A stretch of 64,000 nucleotides of DNA. It comes from Acholoe squamosa (lineage: Eukaryota; Annelida; Polychaeta; Phyllodocida; Polynoidae). Positions 22,703 to 34,058 of this stretch are shown in pieces. The translations under genes were made by a program, and so were the position numbers. The stretch is from positions 4,339,227-4,403,226 of the forward strand of contig OX439035.1 of assembly GCA_949317995.1 (NCBI GenBank), in the 5' to 3' direction. The notes beneath the pieces are model-generated. The model ran no database searches, was not told the DNA's origin, and saw nothing but the letters and a program-made list of their open reading frames with translations. Every line of letters starts with the position of its first letter. The stretch's first letter is position 1.

Positions 22703-23872
22703 GAGAACTTTATCATGCCGACGTTGTAGAAGTACTGTGAATCCGTGGTCATAAGCAGGATCTTATTTTTGACCAAAACCAACACTTACAAGTCTCCCCT
22801 GCCTATTCATACTATAGATTAAGGATTATTGCACCATACAGGCCATACTATGTTGATTATGGTAATTAATCTCCTTTTGCTATAAGCTCTGGTAGAGGAG
22901 ATGATATATTGATTGACCAGCCTGATGTGCAGTGGTGTGTGTATGTGTGTGTGTGGGGGGGGAAGGGGGTTAGGACCACCCCCTTCCCCCCCTGGGGGTG
23001 GTGGCATTATGTCATAGAGTCTGGTCCATGCCCACCCATAGTGACCCATAGTGAGTCTCAGAGTGAGGGGCATTGATTACATTGTAATTGTGGTGTGCTG
23101 TGATTCATGGCTCTGTGTGAATCTGAATAAGCCTCATCAACACCTGCTATATGTCTCTGTACATGGAGCTGGAGGGCACGTTCTATATGTCTCTGTACAT
23201 GGAGCTGGAGGGCAGCACCTGGGGGCAGGATTCTAGTGTATAGGCCCTAAGGCTTTAATGGTATTATATGGTAAAAATATACTGTTTTTTATGTATTTAG
23301 TGCACTGTGCGCAAAATATTAGTCCAGTAGTGGGATTAAAATATGCAAAATCTTGGTTCATGTATTATCCAGCCTAAAATGTGAGCAAAATTTGACCTAA
23401 GAAGCGCCCTCCACCTAATAAGCGCCCCCCGCCCCCCCCGCTTTGGGAGCCTTTTAAGACTAGAAAAGGGTATACTTTTTACGATCTTGGAGGTAGTTAA
23501 ATTTTCAAGTACTAAATTACCATGAAAATGATTTTTTAAGCACCCGGGCGCTTAGTAGGTCAAATACGGTATTTGGTTATGTAGGCTCATTATGTGGAAT
23601 ACCGTTGTGTCCAGGTAATGGGTTGAAAACACAAAGGTTGTACATAGGAGAAGGCATGTTAGACCGCCTAGAATCAAAGCTCTCATTAGGGTCCCCACAT
23701 ATTAATGTCATCTCATGCCCTCCTTTTCCCCCAACACACATGACCTGTTAGAGTGGGTAGTTAGGTTTTTGATACAGGGTTCCTGCGGTATATACCATAA
23801 AACTTAGACTGAATATCAAGGGGTTGAGACTGAGATCACTCTATTGTAAAAGTTGTACCCGTCTAACTGATA
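22703..23872. other. Intronic stretch, no gene seen
   Basis: A 33-bp duplication (TATGTCTCTGTACATGGAGC) lies at 23145-23212. 23395-23571 is the right part of a TA-type MITE (CACCTAATAAGCGCCCC ... AGGTCAAATACGGTA). Confidence 0.6.
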
Positions 23873-24117
23873 GTTGTGCAGGAGTGCGTCATGCCTATTG
23901 GTCGGCATGATGCTCCGATGAAGTGCTGGTGAGTCTTCTCACTACCGCTTTATTGGAGCATCATGCGGATCCTCAGGGAGTGTATTGGACCCTGTAGGGT
24001 CGGCATGATGAGTGAATGTAGCACTGGCGAGTTACTCGCCAGGGCTGCAGTGAGTCATGCATCATGACGACCAATGGGCATGATGCATTAATGCATTACC
24101 AGTCTTAAAGGGTTAAA
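23873..24117. mobile_element. TTAA-type MITE, near-complete copy
   Basis: From TGTGCAGGAGTGCGTCATGC through two hairpin modules to CATTACCAGTCTTAAAGGGT TAA. Its right end is the seed of the following minisatellite. Confidence 0.7.
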
Positions 24118-24592
24118 TGATTAATACATTACCAGTCTTGAAAGGGTTAAGTGATTAATACATTACCAGTATTGAAAGGGTTAAGTGATTAATACATTAC
24201 CAGTATTGAAAGGGTTAAGTGATTAATGCATTACCAGTATTGAAGGGTTAAGTGATTAATACATTACCAGTATTGAAAGGGTTAAGTGATTAATGCATTA
24301 CCAGTATTGAAGGGTTAAGTGATTAATACATTACCAGTATTGAAGGGTTAAGTGATTAATGCATTAGCAGTATTGAAAGGGTTAAGTGATTAATGCATTA
24401 GCAGTCTTGAAGGGTTAAGTGATTAATGCATTACCAGTCTTGAAAGGGTTAAATGATTAATGCATTACCAGTCCTGAAAGGGTTAAATGATTAATGCATT
24501 AGCAGTATTGAAGGGTTAAGTGATTAATGCATTAGCAGTCCTGAAAGGGTTAAGTGATTAATGCATTACCAGTCTTGAAAGGGTTAAATAAC
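24085..24592. repeat. 33/34-bp minisatellite (about 15 copies) amplified from the MITE end
   Basis: Units GGGTTAAGTGATTAATACAT + TACCAGTATTGAAA. This equals the terminal CATTACCAGTCTTAAAGGGTTAA of the adjacent MITE plus a short spacer, so the array grew from the transposon terminus. Confidence 0.93.
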
Positions 24593-24703
24593 AGCTCCCC
24601 ACATCCAGTTGGTGCATTGCCTTGTGGTCCAGGTGGGAATGGCAGGTAACATGGCACAGGTATACACAGTGCTGCTAGGCTGCATAACTAGGTGCTTGTA
24701 TCA

Positions 24704-25256
24704 TTAACCCTTTAAGTGTCGCTGATGCATGAACACATCATGCCCATTGGTCGTCATGGTACATGAATGCAGCCCTGGTGAGTAACTCACCAGGGCTGCA
24801 TTCATGTACCATGACGACCATACAGGGCCGATACCCTCCTGGGCAGTGGGTCGGTATGATCATATATAATGGGCCAAATTTTTGAATGTGGTACTTTTGA
24901 CCCTGACAATGCAAAAACAGTGAAACTCAAAATAAGCTAAAACAACTTTACTACATTCAAAGGGCAATGTCTTGGCTACGTAAAAACACCTGACATACGC
25001 AGCAACTCCTAGCGGGTCCGTTTTTTATAAGCGTTCAAAGATAATCTGTTGTAATTTGTGTTACTCCCTGCTTAAAATTCAGATACCAACTGGATATGCC
25101 TCTTAACTATATCCTAATGACCTACGGGGTTGATACATTCCCGGAGGGTCAGTATGATGCTCCAATGAAGTGCTGGCAAGCAGAATGGCCAGCACTTTAT
25201 TGGTGCATCATGCAGACCATGATACACTCCTGCATCAGCTGCCAGTAAAGGGATAA
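24704..25256. mobile_element. TTAA-type MITE with about 265-bp internal insertion
   Basis: Left TTAACCCTTTAAGTGTCGCT, a perfect hairpin ATGAATGCAGCCCTGGTGAG / CTCACCAGGGCTGCATTCAT, then unrelated sequence at about 24861-25126, after which GACCTACGGGGTTGATACAT resumes. The right end is TCAGCTGCCAGTAAAGGGAT. Confidence 0.72.
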
Positions 25257-25569
25257 CAAGGCGGTTGTATCAGGGTCGTGTTGTGTAAACGACATTCCTT
25301 GCTCCATGACATGTGACCTCGTCCTCACACAACCCCTGCTGTGTTTCCTGTTTCACCCTCATTAGGCCTTTAAAAAAAGTTGAGTGTTTTAGGTATCAAA
25401 CATGCTGAAAAATAAAATAAAAAGGTAGGGTAGTTTGAAAAAAAAAGAAAAGAATTTAAATCTTTTTTTAATGCCATGAAAAGGCAGGGCACGCAATCCA
25501 GACAGAGGTTACTAAATGATCCAAAAGCTTCAGAAGAAAAAGTTTAGGTAAAAAACCTCTAACTCTCCA

Positions 25570-25872
25570 AAGCCAGTAAATGCATCATGCCAATTGTAGG
25601 GCATGATGCACCAATGCCAATAAATGCATTGGTGCATCATGCCAATTGTAGAGCATGATGCACCAAAGAAGTGCTGGCGAGTGTCCATCATGCCGACCCT
25701 CTGGGAAAGTATCATCCCCGTAGGGTCGGCATGAGTCATGAATGTAGTCGTGACGAGTTACTCACCAGGGCTGCATTCATGCATCATGACAACCAATGGG
25801 CATGATGCACCAATGTGCTGTTGGCATCATGATGACCAATGGGCATGATGCGCAATTTTCGTAAAGCGTTAA
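25570..25872. mobile_element. TTAA-type MITE, rearranged partial copy
   Basis: GCATGATGCACCAATG occurs several times, GTCGGCATGAGTCATGAATG and ACTCACCAGGGCTGCATTCA modules are present, and the right end CGTAAAGCGTTAA is degraded. Confidence 0.6.
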
Positions 25873-25994
25873 CCCATGTGAGCCCTGCAGTCCGCAATGT
25901 GCCAGGTGGTGGAGTGATTAACATACATGTTATGTTACCCTGCCATTATTCTGCTAACCCAGAAGTGGGCAAATGGAACCCTGGTCATGCCTCG

Positions 25995-26345
25995 ATGCCT
26001 CCCGTATAAACCTGTATCGTAAAACCCTGCGTATAATAAGCCATGACTTATAGACCATACCAGACCTCGGGTGCAGCTTATACAGTGGCGGATCCAGGAT
26101 TTGGGAAAGGAGGGGGCGCGGCCCCCCTGTGGCCGCACCCACTATTTTTGAGCAAATCGTGGGGTCCAAAATATATAATTCAACTCTTAAGTACCGGGGA
26201 AAAGGGGGGTGCTTGCACCCCGCGCCCCCCATCTAAAATCGCCACTGGCTTATAGCACCTTTGGAAAATCGGAGTGTGGCTTTTTTCTTATACAGAACCC
26301 GTGTATAAGCCGCACCCTGAGTTTGTGAAGAACCTACAAGCCGCA
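25995..26345. mobile_element. TA-type MITE (ATAAGCC family) split by a hAT-like MITE
   Basis: TATCGTAAAACCCTGCGTATAATAAGCC at the left and GTGTATAAGCCGCACCCTGA at the right. The 165-bp element at 26083-26247 sits inside, bounded by GCTTATA on both sides. Confidence 0.6.
26083..26247. mobile_element. hAT-like MITE (CAGTGGCG...CGCCACTG) with target duplication
   Basis: Ends CAGTGGCGGATCCAGG and ATTTTAGATGGGGGGCGC-like/CGCCACTG inverted. The exact 7-bp direct repeat GCTTATA lies at 26076-26082 and 26248-26254, showing insertion into an older TA-type MITE. Confidence 0.82.
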
Positions 26346-26719
26346 GGAAGGGTCTGAAATGGTCCTCATTCCAAATTATTTAAACAGATCCCTACTTTGT
26401 AAGAGATCTGTGACCTGAAATTCAGGTATATAATGATGTAATAATGGAAGAAGGGGAATTTACAAAAGTAAATTAAGCCCACCTACCACCATTCCATCCA
26501 ACACGGGCACACACATGCACTAAAATGAAAAAAAAGGGAAAATATCAAAAGTGCTTTATAGCAACTAATGAAAATGCACTTTTAACTCCAGTGGTGTATT
26601 GAACTGGTACTTTGTATGAAAATGAACACATCAATGGGGCAGACACCAGCGTTTACTCCCCCTCCCCCACGCAGATACACACGTGTCTGTATTGTAGGGC
26701 CCCTGATAATACTGAATTA

Positions 26720-26900
26720 TTCAAACACTCTAGGCCTAAAAAAAAAAAAAGTTGTGTTCAGCTATCCCGACCCGACCCAATTAAAAAAAAGAAATTCTTT
26801 TAGAAATTTTTGGTAAAAATGATCCAAAATCAAGAGGAAAAACATCACAATATTGGCATGTTTGGTATCAAATTAAAGCTCACGGTCTCACGAAAGCTGC
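26720..26900 (-). repeat. Dispersed repeat, inverted copy (partner at 10140 and 20280)
   Basis: TCTAGGCCTAAAAAAA followed by TATCCCGACCCGACCCAATT and AT-rich sequence. Reverse orientation of the ends at 10512 and 20650. Confidence 0.55.
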
Positions 26901-27867
26901 TAGCTTAAAATAAACATCTGGTCTTGGGCCTTATGAAGGCCCTCGACCAGCGTGCGTTATAGTCCAACAGAGAGTCTCAACATGAAGAATATCGTTGTCT
27001 ATTCTCTAAGTAACTCACCAGGGCTGTATCCATGACGACCAATGGCCCTGATGAAGGGAAGGGGGGCTTGCATTCTTGCCCAAATGACCCTGGCACGCCA
27101 TTTTGAATTTTGAATTACAAGGGCAATTATGGACCTGCATGAGGACAGGCCTAACTATTAAGGCCACTTTGGCCTGCATTGAGAAAAACATTTTGGCAAC
27201 ACTGGGTTTGTGATAAACACTTAAAAATCTGACCTACCCCAGGTATTGAAAAGGTCAAGCTGAAAAATGTCAAAAGTAGCTGAAAACGTTTTCTTTAAAG
27301 GTCAGTCTAAGAGATATTCTGGGAAAAGTCTGTCAAAAATGGAATTTTGACTCATCCAGGGGATGATAGTAAAGATTTCACACAGAATTTGATAAATTTC
27401 TTAAACTCCCTCGCTCCAGAGTGGATGATTTTTCTCATGAGTCCCAAAAATTATTCAATATTTGGTCACTTAGAAGACGATAAATGTCAGGCAAAAGTCA
27501 GTTAAACCCATGACCCATAAATAGTAGGAACCCAGTGTATTGATTGGCATTAGTTACCAGGCAGTCTGAGCCCCCCCCCCCACCCCCCACCATATCAATC
27601 ACAGTCCTTTTCACCTCTTACTAATGCAATAATAACAATGTGTGGAGAATATTTTCCCGTGGCACATGCCAAGTAATTAAGTACCACCACGAGACCTGGA
27701 CAGTATAAATATTGTTCTACTGTAGCCGCATTATCCGTCCGCATGGTGGTATTGAGCTCTGATTGGACGATAGAGAAAAGGTGTTTTGTCGCTTTTATGA
27801 ATGATATGGTGTTTGTATAGTGCGCTTAACACTCTATGGGCTGCGGTTTGTCTTAATGCAGCATCAC
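26901..27867. other. Intronic stretch, no gene seen
   Basis: One MITE scrap at 27008 (AACTCACCAGGGCTG). The remainder has no recognisable feature. A C-run at 27569 is low complexity. Confidence 0.55.
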
Positions 27868-28104
27868 TACCGTAATCTCCCGCGTATAAGACGCGTCCTC
27901 TACGCCAAACAAAATGCTGGGGAGTCTTATAGGATGTACTGAAATTGGGGGTGCGTCTTATACGAGGGGTACTTTTACTATAGAAATGTACTGAATTTAC
28001 AAAATTGGTACCTAAGAGGTGCGTTTTATACGCGAAAATGCATGTGCTGAGTTTGGGGTGCGTCTTCTACGCGCAGCGCGTCTTCTACGCGGGAGATTAC
28101 GGTA
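27868..28104. mobile_element. TA-flanked MITE, CCGTAATCTCCCGCGTATAAGACGC family
   Basis: Inverted ends CCGTAATCTCCCGCGTATAA and CTACGCGGGAGATTACGG between TA dinucleotides. Internal TATACGCGAAAATG and GTGCGTCTTATACGAGG repeats. Non-coding. Confidence 0.88.
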
Positions 28105-28185
28105 CTTGGTTATGATGCATTAATGCAATCTGGGTAAGTTACTTACCAGTGCTTCATTCATGGATCATACCGACCTTTTGTCCCA
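28105..28185. mobile_element. TTAA-type MITE fragment
   Basis: ATGATGCATTAATGCAATCT and GTAAGTTACTTACCAGTGCT modules only. Confidence 0.5.
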
Positions 28186-28237
28186 TAGACCTCTCAGCAT
28201 ATGTTAATACACCCACCTAGTAGGATACATTATTGAC

Positions 28238-28516
28238 TACCGTAATCTCCCGCGTATAAGACGCGTCTTATACGTGAGGTTTTAGTTCTCCCTGGATCCA
28301 CAAGGGGGACACCAAGAGCTTCATTTTGATATATTACACTCCCCCTAAGTCATATTATGACATAGATGTCTCCAGTGGTGTCTGGGAGGCCAGAGCTACA
28401 CATAGCTTTTTAAATTTTGAAAATCCGTTCAGTAGAAGAAAAGTTATGAATATTTCATTCTTTTGGGCATAATCCAAAACTCTAGGTGCGTCTTATACGC
28501 GCGGGAGATTACGGTA
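28238..28516. mobile_element. TA-flanked MITE, CCGTAATCTCCCGCG family, second copy
   Basis: Ends CCGTAATCTCCCGCGTATAA and TATACGCGCGGGAGATTACGG, interior AGTTCTCCCTGGATCCACAA. The interior matches the copy at 28802 but not the one at 27868, so at least two internal subfamilies share the same ends. Confidence 0.88.
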
Positions 28517-28801
28517 CTGAGAAAATTCCTATCATTCAGTGCAGACTTTGTAGGGTGCATTACATAACACCTGGTACCCATCAGGCTGGCTGGTGTCAGT
28601 GCTTATCTCGCAGGGTACCAGATCAAGCAATGGTGCCCATTACTAAGGAACCTGCTACCTCTGTATAGCATACTGCGAGGTATCGCCCTTAGAGGGCTAT
28701 AGGAATGACCCACGTGCAGGGACTATAGATACCAGGTAACACATGGCCACGTATTGACATGTTCAGGAATCAGGTACTCGGGGGTTGCTCGGGCAATCAT
28801 G

Positions 28802-29088
28802 TACCGTAATCTCCCGCGTATAAGGCGCGTCTTATACGAGAGGTTTTAGTTATTCCTGGATCCTCAAGGGGGAAGTCAAGACCTTCATTTTGATATCTTA
28901 CACTCCCATATAACCTCATCAGCTGAATATGGGGTCCAGGGGGGTCTGGGGGGTCCATGCAACACATAGGTTTTTTTGAATTTTCAAAATCCATTCAGTA
29001 GAACAAAAGTTATGATTTCTGGTCAAATCTCTAAACTCTAGGTGCGCCTTACAGGCGGGGTGCGCCTTATACACGGGAGATTACGGTA
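28802..29088. mobile_element. TA-flanked MITE, CCGTAATCTCCCGCG family, third copy
   Basis: Ends CCGTAATCTCCCGCGTATAA and ACACGGGAGATTACGG. The interior (TTATTCCTGGATCCTCAAGG, ATCCATTCAGTAGAACAAAA) is similar to the copy at 28238. Confidence 0.88.
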
Positions 29089-29311
29089 GTTTGGTGACTT
29101 GGTTTTCACAGATTATTCAGTCAAACATGTTTTTTTTTAGACAATTTAACTTAATATGGTTTAATGAATCGTCAGAGTAAGCACATCAATGATTGATTTT
29201 AATATTCTTATTTGTTCCATGCCAATTTTCATAATTTTAATTAAAGAAAACCTCATATGTGCTCTAGGCACCAGTCCCAAAATACAAATCCTCTAAAATA
29301 CATGTCTGTGG

Positions 29312-31284
29312 TCTTACAGCACATGTACACAGACCCAAAAAGGAGGGAATATAGGGTAAAGATACTTAAAGCACATGTACACAGACCCAAAAAGGAGGGT
29401 ATATAGAGTAAAGATACTTAAAGCACATGTACATAGATCCAAAAAGGAGTGAATATAGGGTAAAGATACTTAAAGCACATGTACATAGACCCAAAAAGTA
29501 GTGAATATAGGGTAAAGATACTTAAAGTACATGTACACAGTCCCAAAAAGGAGGGAATATAGAGTAAAGATACTTAAAGCACATGTACACAGACCCAAAA
29601 AGGAGGGAATATAGGGTAAAGATACCTAAAGCACATGTACACAGATCCAAAAAGGAGTGAATATAGGGTAAAGATACTTAAAGCACATGTACACAGACCC
29701 AAATAGGAGGGAATATAGGGTAAAGATACTTAAAGCACATGTACACGGATACAAAAAGGAGTGAATATAGGGTAAAGATACTTAAAGCACATGTACTCAG
29801 TCCCAAAAAGGAGTGAATATAGGGTAAAGATACTTAAAGCACATGTACACAGACCCAAAAAGGAGTGAATATAGGGTAAGGATACTTAAAGCACATGTAT
29901 ACGGATCCAAAAAGGAGTGAATATAGGGTAAAGATACTTAAAGCACATGTACATGGATCCAAAAAGGAGTGAATATAGGGTAAAGATACTTAAAGCACAT
30001 GTACACAGTCCCAAAAAGGAGGGAATATAGGGTAAAGATACTTAAAGCACATGTACACAGGCCCAAAAAGGAGTGAATATAGGGTAAAGATACTTAAAGC
30101 ACATGTACACCGACCCAAAAAGGAGTGAATATAGGGTAAAGATACTTAAAGCACATGTACACAGTCCCAAAAAGTAGTGAATATAGGGTAAAGATACTTA
30201 AAGCACATGTACACAGTCCCAAAAAGGAGTGAATATAGGGTAAAGATACTTAAAGCACATGTACATGGATCCAAAAAAGAGTGAATATAGGGTAAAGATA
30301 CTTAAAGCACATGTACACAGTCCCAAAAAGGAGGGAATATAGGGTAAAGATACTTAAAGCACATGTACACAGTCCCAAAAAGGAGTGAATATAGGGTAAA
30401 GATACTTAAAGCACATGTACACAGTCCCAAAAAGGAGTGAATATAGGGTAAAGATACTTAAAGCACATGTACACAGACCCAAAAAGGAGTGAATATAGGG
30501 TAAAGATACTTAAAGCACATGTACACAGACCCAAAAAAGAGTGAATATAGGGTAAAGATACTTAAAGCACATGTACACGGACCCAAAAAGGAGTGAATAT
30601 AGGGTAAAGATACTTATAGCACATGTACATGGATCCAAAAAGGAGTGAATATAGGGTAAAGATACTTAAAGCACATGTACACAGATCCAAAAAGGAGTGA
30701 ATATAGGGTAAAGATACTTAAAGCACATGTACACGGATACAAAAAGGAGTGAATATAGGGTAAAGATACTTAAAGCACATGTACACGGATCCAAAAAGGA
30801 GTGAATATAGGGTAAAGATACTTAAAGCACATGTACACGGATACAAAAAGGAGTGAATATAGGGTAAAGATACTTAAAGCACATGTACATGGATACAAAA
30901 AGGAGTGAATATAGGGTAAAGATACTTAAAGCACATGTACATGGATCCAAAAAGGAGTGAATATAGGGTAAAGATACTTAAAGCACATGTACATGGATCC
31001 AAAAAGGAGTGAATATAGGGTAAAGATACTTAAAGCACATGTACATGGATACAAAAAGGAGTGAATATAGGGTAAAGATACTTAAATCACATGTACATGG
31101 ATCCAAAAAGGAGTGAATATAGGGTAAAGATACTTAAAGCACATGTACACGGATCCAAAAAGGAGTGAATATAGGGTAAAGATACTTAAAGCACATGTAC
31201 ACGGATCCAAAAAGGAGTGAATACAGGGTAAAGATACTTAAAGCACATGTACATGGATCCAAAAAGGAGTGAATATAGGGTAAA
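29312..31284. repeat. 52-bp minisatellite (about 38 copies)
   Basis: Unit AAGCACATGTACACAGACCC + AAAAAGGAGTGAATATAGGG + TAAAGATACTTA. Variation is concentrated in the CACAGACCC/CATGGATCC/CACGGATAC segment. The array is nearly 2 kb long. The minus-strand frames over its right end are artefacts. Confidence 0.97.
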
Positions 31285-32609
31285 TATGGGGCCATCTCCT
31301 GTGCACCCCTTATGGTCAGTGGTGCCCTCCACCTTGAAAATTGAAAGCTTAAAGTCATGAGCCCTGTAAGTTGGGAAATGACTAGTTTCCAAAGAAAAGA
31401 AAGTTAAAGCAATTTTAGAAATGGTTGTACTACATACATTACAAATATAAAACATTATGAGGGTAGACAAAGGCTGAATCTTTTTGAAGTATGGATAAAT
31501 AATTGATTACCCTGGGGCTGGTTTTACCCTAGATTATAACACTGCTGGGCAAAGTCAGAGTGCATTATCCTTAATGCTGCGTTCTGATTGGCTGATTGAC
31601 CGCACATTATATAGATGGATAATGCACTCCTGGCAAAGGAGGTAAACTTCATCTCACCTTTAGACTTCACAATTGATATTCATGTATTGTCAGGTGGCTG
31701 TTGGGTGATTTTTTCTGTGTTATAAAAGGAATAATGCACTTGGTCATGGCTGTGGTCTTGCTCTAGACTGTATTGAGACATCTCAGGGCCTATAAGGCCC
31801 CTCAATGTCTCAATACAGTCTAGAGCACTCCCACAGCCATGCCCTGTGCATTATTCCCTAAATAGAGAATTCAAGGTTCTTTACTCTCATCGTGAGAACC
31901 TGTCTGCATTTATCTTTAAAACCATCAACACATCTTAGCTGTAGAACTACATTCCAGCCTTCACCGCTGGTAAATGTAACTGTTTGATCTGTTTACAAAT
32001 GGCAAAAAAACCTTGACGGTCAGCTCGCGCTTTAACATGTGAAGATCCATGCAATCCTACAAGAATATTTCCTGGGTGCGTTACTTGCCTGTGCTACAAT
32101 TATGCATCATGCATATATCCTGTGAGGTTCATTTATTACCCAATGTTTGGTTACGCCTAAAATGAAAACTCTTTTATGGGCATTTCAGGAAAAATCAGAT
32201 TTTTGCTTCGAGAGCTATGAAAATTTTCAGTTGGCATTTAAAAAATGTTCCTCAAAATTTCTTTTTCAACCCTTGTTACTTGAATGCAGCATTTCTTTAG
32301 GTCCTTGTGATTTTCTAACATGTATTGTATGCCATCTTGATCCTTTGGGCTTGCTCCCCCATGCTGCCCCCCCCCCATGCATCCCCACAAGGGTCAGTGA
32401 CAGCATACCTGTGCAGTGTGGGACCACATCTGGATACTTGTAGCTTAGTTTATTGACACGCCAGAACAAGCAAAACATGGCGCACGTGGCACCCAGGTCA
32501 CCAGTCAGGGCGAGAGCTGTTTTAGTCTTATAAAAAAGGGCCTGAGAATGTTTAGCATGCGAGTGGTGGGATCGTACAGATTGGTAAATGTACAAAGGTG
32601 CACTTGATG
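31285..32609. other. Intronic stretch with one strong palindrome, no gene seen
   Basis: Apart from the foldback at 31728-31857 and a related ATAATGCACTC piece at 31570-31632, I see no feature. The short frames at 32147-32595 lack support. Confidence 0.55.
31728..31857. repeat. Large foldback palindrome (arms about 55 bp)
   Basis: GGAATAATGCACTTGGTCAT on the left pairs with GCCCTGTGCATTATTCC on the right. The stem continues through GGCTGTGG...CTCTAGACTGTATTGAGACA, and the loop region is CAGGGCCTATAAGGCCCCT. Probably a foldback MITE or its derivative. Confidence 0.9.
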
Positions 32610-32869
32610 TTAACCCTTTAAGGGCCGCTGATGCATTAATGCATCATGCCCATTGATCGTCATGATGCATGAATGTAGCCCTGGTGAGTAACTCACCAGG
32701 GCTACATTCATGCATCATACCGACCCTTCAGGGGGTACAAAAACTCCTGGAGGGTCGTCATGATGCACCAATGAAGTGCTGGTGAGCAGTCTCGCCAGCA
32801 CTTCATTGGTGCATCATGATGACCAATGGGCATGATGCATTAATGCATCAGCGTCCCTCAGAGGGTTAG
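32610..32869. mobile_element. TTAA-type MITE, full-length three-hairpin copy
   Basis: TTAA + CCCTTTAAGGGCCGCTGATG at the left and GCATCAGCGTCCCTCAGAGGG + TTAG at the right. Hairpin 1 is ATGAATGTAGCCCTGGTGAG/CTCACCAGGGCTACATTCAT. Hairpin 2 is CAATGAAGTGCTGGTGAGCA/TCGCCAGCACTTCATTG. The GACCCTTCAGGGGGT...GGAGGGTC module lies between them. Best reference copy in the window for the family's architecture. Confidence 0.88.
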
Positions 32870-32935
32870 ACATGTAACATGCCCTGTCGTCGCGGGATGC
32901 TTAGCAGTAGAAATGGAGTGAATGTATCTGTATAA

Positions 32936-33160
32936 TACCGTAAATCCCCGGTCATAAGCCGGCCCCGGTCATAAGCCGGGGGGTGAGTTCAGGGAAATCC
33001 TATAAGCCGATTTTGGTGTCAAATTTTCCCCATTTTCTCTTTATTCTATAGTAAAAAAAAAACGGTCATAAGCCGGGGGGGACTTTGGGAAAAGTTTAGA
33101 AGCCGGTTTGGGCCCAAAATAGAAAAAAAAAATCCGGCTTATGACTGGGGATTTACGGTA
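32936..33160. mobile_element. TA-flanked MITE, CCGTAAATCCCCGGTCATAAGCC family
   Basis: Ends CCGTAAATCCCCGGTCATAA and TTATGACTGGGGATTTACGG between TA dinucleotides, with internal GGTCATAAGCCGGGG repeats. A second copy is at 35916. Confidence 0.9.
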
Positions 33161-33317
33161 ACAGATCGGAACAGTTGTCTTTTTACCAGTCAGCTGCCAC
33201 TGCTAGAAATGAAGTCCAGACACACAGGTTCAGGCTCTAACCCTTTATAGGCTGACCAATGCTTCAAAGTGGATGACCCTATATTATTACGAAGATGCAG
33301 CGATAAAGCTGAAATTT

Positions 33318-33429
33318 ACTGATTCATATGTGCATCAAATCTACTGATTCATGTGTGCATCATGCTGATTCATATGTGCATCATGCTGATTCATATGTGC
33401 ATCATGCTGATTCATATGTGCATCATGCC
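33318..33429. repeat. 21-bp minisatellite (about 5 copies)
   Basis: Units CTGATTCATATGTGCATCATG. The unit resembles MITE-derived GCATCATG sequence. Confidence 0.92.
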
Positions 33430-33474
33430 GAGCTTCCAGAGGTGTATCAACCTCCTAGGGTTAGCATGATGCAT

Positions 33475-33711
33475 TACCGTATTCGTTCTAATAAGCGCAC
33501 ATGTGCGGAAAATTAATTGTTAGGTGCTCAAAACCTTACAAGAAAAATTAATTCTAATAAGCGCACCCCCAAAAGCCTAAAATCGTTGTTTTTTTGCCCT
33601 AAAAATCTTTATTTTTACACTTCATTTGACTGATTTTACACCAGGTTGGGTTCCAAAAAGGAGGGGTGTGCGCTTATTAGAGCATGTGCGCTTATTAGAA
33701 TGAATACGGTA
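33475..33711. mobile_element. TA-flanked MITE, CCGTATTCGTTCTAATAAGCGCAC family
   Basis: Ends CCGTATTCGTTCTAATAAGC and GCTTATTAGAATGAATACGG, with subterminal repeats AATAAGCGCACCCCC and GTGTGCGCTTATTAG. Clear TA flanks. Confidence 0.9.
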
Positions 33712-33811
33712 TGTGAATTTAACCATCCTGCAGCAGGCTGCCCCCTCTCTGGTCCCTGAACTTTGTACGCTAAGCATTCTAAAAGCCGTGAAATAAGGCT
33801 ATGTGGCAACT

Positions 33812-34058
33812 TACCATAATCTCTCGCCTATAAGGCGCAGCTTGCCTATAAGGCGCACCCCCAACTCAGGGAGGTCTGTTATAACGTATAAGGCGCACCT
33901 CTGAGGGTAGATTTTTATCAGTTTAGTACTGTTCTATAGTAAAAATACCCCCCTATAAGGTGCGCACCAAACTCAAGGCAATGTCCCTCCCACATATAAG
34001 ACCCAGCAGCATTTTGTTTGGCGTATAAGACGCGCCTTATACGCGGGAGATTACGGTA
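33812..34058. mobile_element. TA-flanked MITE, CCGTAATCTCCCGCG family, fourth copy
   Basis: Ends CCATAATCTCTCGCCTATAA (diverged) and ATACGCGGGAGATTACGG. The interior GGTAGATTTTTATCAGTTTA is shared with the copy at 11182. Confidence 0.87.

Noticed and set aside
29312-31470. Minus-strand frames with repeated FTLYSLLFGS-like segments at the end of the 52-bp array
   Set aside because: The unit is not a multiple of three and the frames span only a few units. No domain or codon signal.
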